Of a stretch of 23,499 nt of DNA, positions 13,557 through 21,750 are shown piece after piece (within the stretch, counting starts at the first letter, position 1; each line of letters starts with the position of its first letter). The position numbers were made by a program, and so were the translations under genes. The DNA is from a virus, in the IMG/VR virus record IMGVR_UViG_3300030419_005003, positions 1-23,499 of that record; one strand, 5' to 3'. The notes beneath the pieces were generated by a model that was not told the origin of the DNA, did no database searches, and was given only the letters and a program-made list of their open reading frames with translations.

Positions 13557-13956
13557 GCTTGGCTCCTAAAATTCTTGCTATCTCTTTTGCCATTTCTTCA
13601 GGCTTTTCTTTATGCTTTTCAACAAGATTAGATATCTCTTCGCGCTTTTCTTTTTCCAAGGCCTCGATTTTAACATCAAACTCCTCTTCAATTTTAGTCA
13701 GGGCCTCTTGATGACCTTTTATGATCTTGTCCTTTTCTTTGTCTTTGATATCGTTGTTCTTGTTTATTACATCTAATTCTTCTTTGTATCTTCTTCTAGA
13801 TAACTCAAAAAGGTCAAAAAATTTATTTTTGATACCATTCTGCAAAGAAGCGAAAAGAATCATCAATATAATTAAAAATGGCACATACCAGTGGTGCTTT
13901 ACCCACGTCCAGGCTTTGCTCAAAGCTGTCTTCATTGCTATTTTCCATGTTTCCAT
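13546..13956 (-). CDS. Membrane-anchored coiled-coil protein, possible inner-membrane spanin
   Basis: A 136-residue protein with one membrane helix at about 23-38 (VPFLIILMILFASLQN) after a basic, Trp-rich N-terminus, then a highly charged coiled coil at about 55-125 (Glu/Lys repeats such as KIEALEKEKREEISNLVEKH-type runs). This is the layout of an Rz-type inner-membrane spanin: N-terminal anchor in the cytoplasmic membrane and periplasmic helix. It could equally be a membrane protein with a cytoplasmic coiled coil. A second in-frame ATG at 13935 is possible; neither has a strong ribosome site. It overlaps the holin-like gene by 19 bases. Confidence 0.68.
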   Translation of the reverse strand: METWKIAMKTALSKAWTWVKHHWYVPFLIILMILFASLQNGIKNKFFDLFELSRRRYKEELDVINKNNDIKDKEKDKIIKGHQEALTKIEEEFDVKIEALEKEKREEISNLVEKHKEKPEEMAKEIARILGAKHVE

Positions 13957-14132
13957 TGTGTGGCAAGGTCAACCAATGCTTGTGAGCCGATATAAGCTAA
14001 AGTTACAGCAACCCAATCTTCACTAGTTACATTTCCACTAAACACTAAATAGGTCGCTGTGCCCCATGCAAGAAACTTGCGACTAATAAATCTCTCAACG
14101 TGCCTATCAAGCCATGCTCTCATTCTAGACAT
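13938..14132 (-). CDS. Small holin-like membrane protein
   Basis: I place the start at the ATG at 14132 (64 residues, MSRMRAWLDRHVERFISRKF). AGGAGG lies eight bases upstream and would overlap the alternative GTG at 14141. Two hydrophobic stretches, about 21-34 (LAWGTATYLVFSG) and 38-55 (EDWVAVTLAYIGSQALVD), with a basic N-terminus and a charged tail, fit small two-helix holins. Holins open the cytoplasmic membrane at the end of infection. The next two genes are also membrane proteins with coiled coils, as in a holin-spanin set. Sequence alone cannot prove holin activity. Confidence 0.62.
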   Translation of the reverse strand: MSRMRAWLDRHVERFISRKFLAWGTATYLVFSGNVTSEDWVAVTLAYIGSQALVDLATQWKHGK

Positions 14133-14158
14133 TGTAAACACCTCCTAGAGATAAATAG

Positions 14159-14755
14159 TTACCAAATCTTTTTAGAGGGTAAATCTCGACCCCAGTTCAA
14201 AAGTTTCAAATCCTTGTTGTAAATAGCCCAACCAATAGGATTTTTACTATTGCTCATGGTCAAAATAACACTACATGCCTCTCTAAGGTTAGAATAGGGA
14301 CCGTACAGGCCCCAATTGCCGATGTGGAAAAACCTGCCATCTTTATTCCTAACCCAGCACATAGCATGGCCGTGTAATTTGCCGTCTTTCCCCAGCCAAG
14401 AAAAAATAAAAATCCTTGGATCATACTTGGTATGGACACAGTGTGCTGCCCATACAGAGAAATCATCACAATCTAACGGACCATCCGGCTGTTTGCCGGT
14501 CCTATCAATCTCGTTAAGGCAATGTTGAACCCACCTTGGGCTTCCAATGGAATCCCACAATGCGCGGGAATCATCTGCCGTCCAAGTGAGCTGGCTCATC
14601 CTCTCAGAGGCCTTTTGTGGTGTCGAACATATCTCCAGAGTAGTGTCCTTGTACTTTCTATGATATAGAAACCTGTAAATTCCACTCCAGAACGGCCACC
14701 AAAATAACGCGACCGGATAGAAAAATCTTGCTAAAGCTAATTTAAATTTTGACAT
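14159..14755 (-). CDS. Transglutaminase-like cysteine peptidase or related enzyme
   Basis: A 198-residue protein with a hydrophobic, aromatic N-terminus (about 6-30, FKLALARFFYPVALFWWPFW) that may anchor it to the membrane or act as a signal. The rest has the order Cys-His-Asn/Asp of transglutaminase-like and papain-like folds: PLDCDDFSVWAAH at 93-105 (C96), LHGHAMCWVR at 127-136 (H130) and FFHIGNWGLYGP at 142-153 (N147). Such proteins cut or modify peptide or amide bonds. With the holin-like gene next to it, a cell-wall peptidase (endolysin or auxiliary) is one reading; modification of virion proteins is another. AGGAGG precedes the ATG with a seven-base spacer. Family confidence is moderate, role open. 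Confidence 0.7.
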   Translation of the reverse strand: MSKFKLALARFFYPVALFWWPFWSGIYRFLYHRKYKDTTLEICSTPQKASERMSQLTWTADDSRALWDSIGSPRWVQHCLNEIDRTGKQPDGPLDCDDFSVWAAHCVHTKYDPRIFIFSWLGKDGKLHGHAMCWVRNKDGRFFHIGNWGLYGPYSNLREACSVILTMSNSKNPIGWAIYNKDLKLLNWGRDLPSKKIW

Positions 14756-14766
14756 GGGTTTGCCTC

Positions 14767-17700
14767 CTATTCATTAACGCAGGCAAAACCCTCGCTTTTT
14801 TCAATTATTATCTGTTTATCGACAATATCTTTTAAGCTTTCCAGGTGTGAAATAAGCAACACGGTTTTGAACTGCGTTTTTATCATATCAAGAATTCTAA
14901 TGAATCCCTCCATGTTTTCTGCGTCGAGCGCAGTGCCTGGCTCGTCTAGTATAAATATGTCGCCCTTTGGTAAAGTGGACACGTTTAAGAGTGCAAGACG
15001 AATTGCCATGGCAGCAATTGTCTTCTCTGCTCCCGAGCCCATCTCGATGGGACGCGGATCATAATTTGGATGTTTAATTAAAATATCTAACTTTTTATCA
15101 TCATTAACAAACATGATTTCAAATTCCACAATGTTCGTTAAAATTTTTGAAACCTCACTGTTAATTAAGGGGAGACGCTTTTTGATAATATCGTAAGATA
15201 TGCCGTTAGAATGCATACATCGCATAAATAAATCAGAGACTGTGAATTCATTTTCAAGAGTATGGAACTCTTCTTCCTCTTTAACCACTTGATCGTGCTT
15301 CTGTTCCAAGCTGCCATTTTTTCTGTAAAGATCCAGTAGCTGCGCTCTACAAGATTCGAATTCCTTATTTGCGTTTTCAATTTCATTTTCCAGCGTTTCC
15401 TTATCTTTTAGTAAGTTTTCTAAATTTTCAATCGCCTCTTTATTGCTGTTATATTGACCTTCCTTCTCTTTGAGCTTGTCTAAGGTGTTTGCAAGATGAA
15501 ACAGCTTAGACTTTCCACGCTCCAACTCTAATTCAATAGAGCTAACTATATTTTGCTGATGTATTTTCCTTTCCAAGATCTTTTCGTATTTTTCAATATA
15601 GTCGTCAAGCTTGGTGGGATTCATCTCTTCTCGCTTGTTGCCCAGCGTTTTCTTTCTCAAGGAAGATTGATTAATTTTATTCTCATACATCCTCAAATTA
15701 TCAATCGCCAAGTATGCATCATTAACAAACTGACAAGACTTCTGAAATTGCTTCCCACAGGGGACTGTCTTCAAAATATCTATTTTCTTTGAATTTATCT
15801 GTCTCTTTTCATCAAACTCCTTAAGTTCCGTTTCAATTTCGAGTATCTGTTGCTGATACGAATCAACAATCTTCTTTTTATTCCTTGTATCTTCAATATT
15901 GAAAGAGTCCACAAAATTTTGAATCTTTGTGAGAAACTCAGTCTGTTTTTCAAACTCATTTGTTTTTTCCTCAATTGTGGCTTTTAAAGAAGTGCTCTCC
16001 TTGCTATAAACCTTAATGTCGTTCTTTACTTCAGTGATGTCAATAACCTCTGCGGGGATTGAATCGATTTTAGAATTAACATTAAGTAGTTCACTTTCTA
16101 AATTTTTAATTTTCTCAGTTAATGACTCGCAAGTGCGCTCTTTTACTGATAGTTTTGCTTCTTGTCTGGCTAGTTTGGTGCGTGCCTGCTTTCTTTCTTC
16201 TTCAAAATCTCGATCCGACAAGCGACGGATCGCACCCTTTAAGTCAGAAGCGTCCTCCTTGCAAAGCTTAAACTTCTTTTCAAAAACTTCCAAGTCCAAA
16301 AACTTAGCAAGAATCTCCTTTCGGCGGGTGGAACCCTCGCTAATGTAAGACAAAGATTCAAGCTGGCTGGCCATGGAGGTGGTTAGAAAATCCTCAAGCG
16401 TACCAAACACCTTGCGAATGTTCTTATCAGTTTCTAAGCGACTAGTGCCATTAAGTGACTCCACATCACCTGTCGCATTATCAAGTACATCGAACTCGAC
16501 ATCAGTTTTAGCCTCAAGTGTTTCCTTGCCCTTCAGACGCTTAATGTACTTGGTGCTCTTTCTCTCAACGCGATATGTTTTAGAGCCGATATCAATCTCA
16601 ACATAGCCGCGACAGTCGTCTCTATTCTGGTTAATCAGATTGAGATTCTTGCGGCTGTTCTTGGAAGTGGTGTTGTAAAGGGTATACAGAAAGCTATCAA
16701 TAATGCTTGATTTACCAGAGAAGTTCTTTCCAAAAATCCCAACAATACCCTCAAGATTAGAAAATTGTATGCTGTTACCTTCTCCATAATTGAAAAGATT
16801 ATCCCATTCAATCTTCTTAAGCTTCCAATTGATGTTTCTAGAGACCTCCTCTTCTTCTTCAACTATCGTATTATATTTGCGGTTCATACGATAAACATTA
16901 TCTAGAGTTTCTTCTTCTGGCTGATAGTCCGACAGATACTCTGAAATGAGTTCCTCTTGCACAGCTACATCTCTCAAGTCTTCTTGTACAAGAGAATTGG
17001 CCAAGTCCTCAACATTGCCGCGCTCTCCTGCACTTCTATTCAAGTATGTGACGGCTTCAGGCTTAAAGCGTGATTTAGCGACGTCAACAGCCTTGCGAAC
17101 AGCATCGAGTGGTAAATTATTCTCTGAAACCAAACGAAGGCGAGCACCTTTCTGGATTTCTAGTTTATTTGGAAGGCGACCCTTTGGGGTGAGCTTGATC
17201 GTAATAAAAGGCTTTGGGTTATCAATCGCATAGTGTGTGCATTCATAGGTGTCCCTATCGTCAATGTCCCACACTAAGAAACCCTTGTCGTTAGTCTCCC
17301 CGTGGTTTTGCTGGATCGTGGAACCGCAATAGCGAATCTTACCATCTTTGTCTAGTCTCTGGTCGGTCTTGTGGATATCTCCAAGAAAAGCATAGTCAAA
17401 ATTATCAAAGATATTAATATCATTTTCGCCGTGCTCCATCACCCAGCCGGTATCAGTCTCAATACCACTCACGGTTCCGTGATAAAGTGCGATATTAATC
17501 CTTTCTTTGTCGGTTGGATCAATCCAATTCTTTCTATCGAAAACCGACAGGACATTTAAAGTAAACTTTTCGTCTAGATTTGTCTCGCCAGAGTCCTTAA
17601 GTAAATATAAATTAGAGTGTCCTAAAGCATTAACAATTGGTGTAAGAGCGTCTTGACGGCTAGAGTTTCTAAGATTACCATCATGATTGCCAAGAATCAC

Positions 17701-17922
17701 ATACGTAGGGGCAATATCAGCCAGGTTCTTGAGAAAATCAGAACACATATCCACAAACTCAGGACTAATTTGCGTTTTAGTGTGGGCAATATCGCCACAG
17801 TGAATAATATAATCCACTTCAAGCTCTCGAAGCTTTTCATATATACGGGAAAATACGACACGATATTCTTTATGATACTTCAGATTGCGAATATGCGTAT
17901 CGCCAAAATGTGCAAACCTCAT
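14767..17922 (-). CDS. Fused recombination nuclease-ATPase (gp47-gp46, Mre11-Rad50/SbcD-SbcC type)
   Basis: One uninterrupted frame of 1051 residues (ATG at 17922, GGAG upstream; the TTG at 17925 is less likely). Residues 1-330 are the gp47/SbcD phosphoesterase: FGDTHI (D8, H10), HCGDIAH (D44), GNHDG (N79, H80), YHG (H148), GDIHK (H184). A Glu-rich linker (about 335-362) leads to the gp46/SbcC ATPase: Walker A GKNFSGKSS at 398-406, coiled coil about 550-890 with a hook-like PCG-x6-C (C722, C730), signature GSGAEK at 962-967, Walker B FILDEP (D993, E994) and H-loop SHL (H1026). In T4 these are two proteins that together process DNA ends for recombination-dependent replication. All catalytic motifs are present in both halves. 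The fusion is seen directly; function follows from the families. Confidence 0.93.
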   Translation of the reverse strand: MRFAHFGDTHIRNLKYHKEYRVVFSRIYEKLRELEVDYIIHCGDIAHTKTQISPEFVDMCSDFLKNLADIAPTYVILGNHDGNLRNSSRQDALTPIVNALGHSNLYLLKDSGETNLDEKFTLNVLSVFDRKNWIDPTDKERINIALYHGTVSGIETDTGWVMEHGENDINIFDNFDYAFLGDIHKTDQRLDKDGKIRYCGSTIQQNHGETNDKGFLVWDIDDRDTYECTHYAIDNPKPFITIKLTPKGRLPNKLEIQKGARLRLVSENNLPLDAVRKAVDVAKSRFKPEAVTYLNRSAGERGNVEDLANSLVQEDLRDVAVQEELISEYLSDYQPEEETLDNVYRMNRKYNTIVEEEEEVSRNINWKLKKIEWDNLFNYGEGNSIQFSNLEGIVGIFGKNFSGKSSIIDSFLYTLYNTTSKNSRKNLNLINQNRDDCRGYVEIDIGSKTYRVERKSTKYIKRLKGKETLEAKTDVEFDVLDNATGDVESLNGTSRLETDKNIRKVFGTLEDFLTTSMASQLESLSYISEGSTRRKEILAKFLDLEVFEKKFKLCKEDASDLKGAIRRLSDRDFEEERKQARTKLARQEAKLSVKERTCESLTEKIKNLESELLNVNSKIDSIPAEVIDITEVKNDIKVYSKESTSLKATIEEKTNEFEKQTEFLTKIQNFVDSFNIEDTRNKKKIVDSYQQQILEIETELKEFDEKRQINSKKIDILKTVPCGKQFQKSCQFVNDAYLAIDNLRMYENKINQSSLRKKTLGNKREEMNPTKLDDYIEKYEKILERKIHQQNIVSSIELELERGKSKLFHLANTLDKLKEKEGQYNSNKEAIENLENLLKDKETLENEIENANKEFESCRAQLLDLYRKNGSLEQKHDQVVKEEEEFHTLENEFTVSDLFMRCMHSNGISYDIIKKRLPLINSEVSKILTNIVEFEIMFVNDDKKLDILIKHPNYDPRPIEMGSGAEKTIAAMAIRLALLNVSTLPKGDIFILDEPGTALDAENMEGFIRILDMIKTQFKTVLLISHLESLKDIVDKQIIIEKSEGFACVNE

Positions 17923-17976
17923 CAATACTCCACAGGTTAGTAGAGACTATAGTAACAAAATCAACGAAGGTAAATG

Positions 17977-18567
17977 CTATAATTTCTCTTCCGGAGCTTG
18001 AGAGCCGCCAAGTCTTGCTTGTTGAGTCTTGAGCACGCTTATTGCATCTGCTATATTAACCCCCAAGTTGTTGGCCATGCCAGCTAAAAATTGTGCTTTT
18101 TCAAATTCATCGGCGGCGCGGAGGTTGTCGAAAAAAGGCCCTAAAGACTTTGCAGCAGATAACTTCTTTGCCAATGCCGCACCTTTTGACTTCAGCTTCT
18201 TGGTCGCGTCTCCGAGCACTTCGTCAACTGCGTACTTAGCCTGCATTTTCCCAAGGGGGGTTGAGCGGTATTCATCAGAGTCCATGCTCATGATCTGCCC
18301 TTTCTGTATCGTGTAAACAGTCGGTGTAAAATTGGCGCTGCGGCCTTCTAGGCCGGCCTTGGCGTATTCCACAAGTGATGCCACCATGATTAATTTTGGC
18401 TGCTCATCGGGTCCGCTAATGTTGACATAATTATCATCGTTTAGTCTACTGCCAGTCGTCTTGCCTGCGGAATCATAGATACTAAAATAAGTTGGAAAGC
18501 TGCCTTCTCCAAGAGCGTCTATCTCTTCTTTAATAAGCTGCTTTAATTTTTCTTTCGTGATCTTCAT
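17977..18567 (-). CDS. Unknown protein with capsid-targeting-like N-terminus
   Basis: A 196-residue protein starting MKITKEKLKQLIKEEIDALG. This helical start contains IKE at 12-14, fitting the gp21 cleavage rule, and resembles short N-terminal leaders I recall on many unrelated proteins of marine T4-type phages. The rest has a small beta-rich part (about 25-90, with SIYDSAGKTTGSRLNDDNYV) and a helical C-terminal half rich in Ala, Lys and Leu, ending in a Pro/Glu tail. The ATG overlaps the stop of the 570-residue gene (ATGA) and has AGGAG upstream, so they are made together. The leader resembles the capsid-targeting sequence of T4 internal proteins. Function unknown. Confidence 0.72.
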   Translation of the reverse strand: MKITKEKLKQLIKEEIDALGEGSFPTYFSIYDSAGKTTGSRLNDDNYVNISGPDEQPKLIMVASLVEYAKAGLEGRSANFTPTVYTIQKGQIMSMDSDEYRSTPLGKMQAKYAVDEVLGDATKKLKSKGAALAKKLSAAKSLGPFFDNLRAADEFEKAQFLAGMANNLGVNIADAISVLKTQQARLGGSQAPEEKL

Positions 18568-20276
18568 AGTATTGCTCCTAGTTTGCGCATTACCTTATTA
18601 ACTAGTTGTTCTGTTGTAAAGTAAGCGGAAGTTTTTGTGGCCTCGGGATCGAATCGTCCCTGGATGTATTCGACGGCCTTTTCTGTTGAGAAATCCGGAT
18701 CTAAATATAACATAATCGAGTCATATAAGTTATTAAACTTTCCGGTTGGCATTTGGATCACCTTGTTCATGACATACCAAGTCTTAAGTTCTGAATATTT
18801 GGGATCTTCATACCTCTTAACCGGCTTTGGCTTGGGCGCCTTGGCCTTCTTGGCTTTCTTCTCTCCAGGTTTTTTTGGTTCCTCGGGAGCGTCGGGGAAA
18901 TATTTAAACATATCTCCCTTTTTACCTCTAGCAGAAATACTACGGACGCCTGGAGTGACTATTTTTCCCTTCTCTGATTTGATACCGAGAATAAACTTTG
19001 CTGCCTCTTCAAAACCTTCACTGTCGATCTCGTCAAATATTATACCAAGCCAACTGTTCTTTTCAAATTCATCTCGTATATCATCAAGGTTCATGTTAAT
19101 CTTTTTAATATTTGTGATTGCCTCTTTAATCTGGCCAATACTCTCTTCTGTGGTAGCGGCGTCTTCACCAGATTGGCGGCGCTTCATGGCCACCCAAACA
19201 ATCGCTTGTAACTCATGAGGCAATAAGCCAAGTCTCTTTGCTTCTTGGCCGACGAGGCCGGCCATGTGTCGATACGATACAGGGTCGGACATCATCTTAC
19301 CCTTAAGGGCTGTGAATTCTTTCTGTGTTGAAGCCCTCTTAAGCATGGGGTAGAAGGCATCAATCATCCATGTGTCAATTGTTGAGTTCCACATATACAT
19401 ATCATTGTATGTCATGGCACCGGTATCTGCATCACGCGAACCAGCAAGCTCTGGTGCTATTAGATTTAAAACAAAATTTGGCACCTTGTTTGCTTTTGTG
19501 AAACCTCGAAGTTCACCGGGCTCTCTTTTTTCAGCACCAACAAAAGTCTCCAAATAATCTTTCAGCATTTCTGGTCTTTCTTTAGCGTCTTCCTCGACAG
19601 CCTTAAACATATAAGCAGCCTCGACAAGATTTAAGGAAAACTTAGCCCTCGGTGAGTAGGTTGCAATTAAAAGACCAAGCAAAGCTGCATCTCTATCAGA
19701 TTTAGTTTCTTGATCTAGCAGCTTTCTTATGGTATGATACCAATCACGAGCTTCTATAAAGAGATCACCTGCTCTCTTGGTTTCTTCCACCATAAGCGCA
19801 AAATCATCAAGCACTTCTTGGGGGACTTTTAGCACGTAGGAGCCAGCTTCGAACTCAGCCGGGGTCATCCTACCTATGCCCCCTTCTAAGTCCTTACGGG
19901 ACGCTCCAGGGCGCACTGTGGGGATCTCTCCTTCTGGACCGTAATACTTCTGACGTAGAGCAATTAGCTCCTCTTCTTCCTCTGGGGAGAACTGCGTTTT
20001 GCCGGCGCCTCGCCGTCCCTTGAAACGGTCACTAGCATCTACAACATCGCCCTCTGCAACTTTACGCATGGGCTCTGCCTCAACGGGCTCAAGCATGTCT
20101 TTTATGCTAAGTAAGGTTGGGCCGGTGGCTCCAAGAACCTTGGATGCCTCAGAGGATATCTTTCTAATAGACGCCTCTAGCTTTTTGACCTCTGCTCCTG
20201 TGAAGACAAATTGCTTTGTGCCAGATTCTATAACTTCATTAATTAATTTTTCTATTGCTTCAAGAGTTAATTTCAT
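18564..20276 (-). CDS. Large protein of unknown function with capsid-targeting-like N-terminus
   Basis: A 570-residue protein starting MKLTLEAIEKLINEVIESGT, with INE at 12-14 in the same position as IKE in the next gene. A flexible charged region (about 70-150) follows. The core at about 155-380 is helical and holds ATYSPRAKFSLNLVEAAYMF, KANKVPNFVLNLI, NSTIDTWMIDAFYP and LLPHELQAIVWVAMKRR. I recall this order of motifs in uncharacterised phage proteins, but cannot name an activity. A Lys/Pro-rich linker (about 465-490) leads to a helical end. It may be an internal head protein injected with the DNA, or a replication-linked enzyme, since primase and recombination genes flank it. No strong ribosome site precedes the ATG; the gap to the primase stop is 11 bases. 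Confidence 0.72.
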   Translation of the reverse strand: MKLTLEAIEKLINEVIESGTKQFVFTGAEVKKLEASIRKISSEASKVLGATGPTLLSIKDMLEPVEAEPMRKVAEGDVVDASDRFKGRRGAGKTQFSPEEEEELIALRQKYYGPEGEIPTVRPGASRKDLEGGIGRMTPAEFEAGSYVLKVPQEVLDDFALMVEETKRAGDLFIEARDWYHTIRKLLDQETKSDRDAALLGLLIATYSPRAKFSLNLVEAAYMFKAVEEDAKERPEMLKDYLETFVGAEKREPGELRGFTKANKVPNFVLNLIAPELAGSRDADTGAMTYNDMYMWNSTIDTWMIDAFYPMLKRASTQKEFTALKGKMMSDPVSYRHMAGLVGQEAKRLGLLPHELQAIVWVAMKRRQSGEDAATTEESIGQIKEAITNIKKINMNLDDIRDEFEKNSWLGIIFDEIDSEGFEEAAKFILGIKSEKGKIVTPGVRSISARGKKGDMFKYFPDAPEEPKKPGEKKAKKAKAPKPKPVKRYEDPKYSELKTWYVMNKVIQMPTGKFNNLYDSIMLYLDPDFSTEKAVEYIQGRFDPEATKTSAYFTTEQLVNKVMRKLGAIL

Positions 20277-20287
20277 AATATGATTTG

Positions 20288-21223
20288 TTAAATTCCAGCA
20301 AGTGCTTTCAATAAATAGTTGGTTGTATTCATAAGTGTTGCATTTTGTTTTCTAAGAACAAATTCCTTTTTAGACATCTCTCCGACATCCGAATATGGAG
20401 AAATATCAACTTTATAAATTTCAATTCCATACTTCAACAGATCACTGATCAGCCTCATCGCTTTCTTCTCGGCATCGGGGTCAAGGGCGATATAAACCGG
20501 AGTATCGTTTTTTGCAATTTCTTGGAATAGTTTTGAATTCTCGCGTAAAGTAGAGCCAAGAATTGGTACCGCGTTTGGGCCGGCAATTATCGCATCAAAA
20601 ATGCCTTCAGTGATAATTAGATCTTCATCAAAATCCAAATACAGGTGATTGAATACTATGTCCTTCTTAGCAGGGGGATTCTTGTATTTTTTCCAATCGT
20701 CAGAATACGATCTAGCTGTAAAATAATTTGGATCACCAGACAGAGAGAAAGAAGGAACTATGACTCTACTCTCATACTCGCCCTCAAAACAATAACCAAT
20801 TTTCCACCTTACAATATCACTCTTTGTGAGTCCACGGGAATATAAGTAATTTAAAGCATAAGTCGCCGTAGCAGGAAGATTTTTGTTTGCCAATGAAATA
20901 AACTCTTTTGGCAAGGGAACAACCTGTTCAACAACCTCTTCCTCATTAAACAGATTTTCTGAAAATAGTTTAATGTCGACCTGGCTGGTTAAAGCCGTCC
21001 AGTCAGAGCGATTCTTGTAAGTACCATACCTTCTAACGAGGCGATAAAGTGATCTGCCAGAATAATCACAAACCCAGCACTTAAAAACATCCTTGGGAAG
21101 GTTTACCGACAGTTTCTTTTTGTGGTGCTCACACTTAGGGCAGTGGAACAATATCTCGCTATTAGAACGATAAGAGTCTCCCAAGACCTCTCTTAGGATT
21201 TTGAGCTTTTTTCCTTCTGACAT
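20288..21223 (-). CDS. 61: DNA primase (gp61-like)
   Basis: A 311-residue primase (T4 gp61: 342). The N-terminal zinc site is CPKC at 28-31 and CWVC at 49-52, with HH at 33-34 between them. The TOPRIM-type catalytic part has IITEGIFDAII at 203-213 (E206) and YIALDPDAE at 244-252 (D248, D250), the acidic residues that hold metal ions. Primases lay RNA primers for lagging-strand synthesis and in T4 work with helicase gp41, which is not in this window. The gene overlaps the end of the RuvC gene by 31 bases. The C-terminal helical tail from about 280 may be the helicase contact. Confidence 0.9.
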   Translation of the reverse strand: MSEGKKLKILREVLGDSYRSNSEILFHCPKCEHHKKKLSVNLPKDVFKCWVCDYSGRSLYRLVRRYGTYKNRSDWTALTSQVDIKLFSENLFNEEEVVEQVVPLPKEFISLANKNLPATATYALNYLYSRGLTKSDIVRWKIGYCFEGEYESRVIVPSFSLSGDPNYFTARSYSDDWKKYKNPPAKKDIVFNHLYLDFDEDLIITEGIFDAIIAGPNAVPILGSTLRENSKLFQEIAKNDTPVYIALDPDAEKKAMRLISDLLKYGIEIYKVDISPYSDVGEMSKKEFVLRKQNATLMNTTNYLLKALAGI

Positions 21224-21750
21224 TGGACCAGACCAGCCTTAGCAATCACCCAACTATCCACCTTATCAAAACACTCAGGCCTTGGGTTACCATGCTTAGT
21301 ATATTCTATAAGAACATCTGGCACGTTGTCAACAACGTATTTCATGGCGGCTTCCTTTCCCTTTGTGCCTTTCGGAACAGAAATACCAGCAAGTTTTCTT
21401 GCTGACGTTGCTGCAATATATTCTGGCTTAATTTCAAATATATTATAGCAAAGCCACGATACAATGCCATTGAATCGTGAAAGCGAGGAAAGAGTCTTAG
21501 CTGATGAAAAGCCAGATCTAAAAGTTTGAAGTGACTGCTCAATAAAAATACGCCTTGGCCATGTTGTAACCCCAACGGTTTTCAATATTTGTACTTTCAA
21601 ATCTTCAAGAGCCTTCTCAACAGCTACGGCCTTCTCAAAAAAATCTTTATATTTTCTAGTGTCGATAGCAAAGTTATGTATTACTTTCGAATCTTGATCG
21701 AGCAAAGTTATTCCCGTGATGCTCGTGCTCACGTCTAATCCTAAAATCAT
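21193..21750 (-). CDS. ruvC: RuvC-type Holliday junction resolvase
   Basis: A 185-residue RNase H-fold nuclease. MILGLDVSTSITGITLLDQD at 1-20 is the first strand pair with catalytic D6; RIFIEQ at 67-72 gives E71; and FDKVDSWVIAKAG at 161-173 gives D162 and D165 for the last acidic positions. Between them ATSARKLAGISVPKGTKGKE is the RuvC-like loop and helix region. T4 uses the unrelated endonuclease VII (gp49) to resolve branched DNA before packaging; a RuvC-type enzyme would do the same job here. It is coupled to the tail gene before it by TAATG and overlaps primase. The symbol is given for the family, not as proof of orthology. Confidence 0.85.
   Translation of the reverse strand: MILGLDVSTSITGITLLDQDSKVIHNFAIDTRKYKDFFEKAVAVEKALEDLKVQILKTVGVTTWPRRIFIEQSLQTFRSGFSSAKTLSSLSRFNGIVSWLCYNIFEIKPEYIAATSARKLAGISVPKGTKGKEAAMKYVVDNVPDVLIEYTKHGNPRPECFDKVDSWVIAKAGLVQCQKEKSSKS

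Noticed and set aside
17923-17925. TTG start for the fused nuclease-ATPase
   Set aside because: An ATG follows at once and better fits the GGAG site and the usual M-R/K-F start of this nuclease family.
18637-19218. Plus-strand open frame of 193 codons opposite the 570-residue gene
   Set aside because: No recognisable family and no ribosome site; the minus-strand gene is continuous and coupled to its neighbour.
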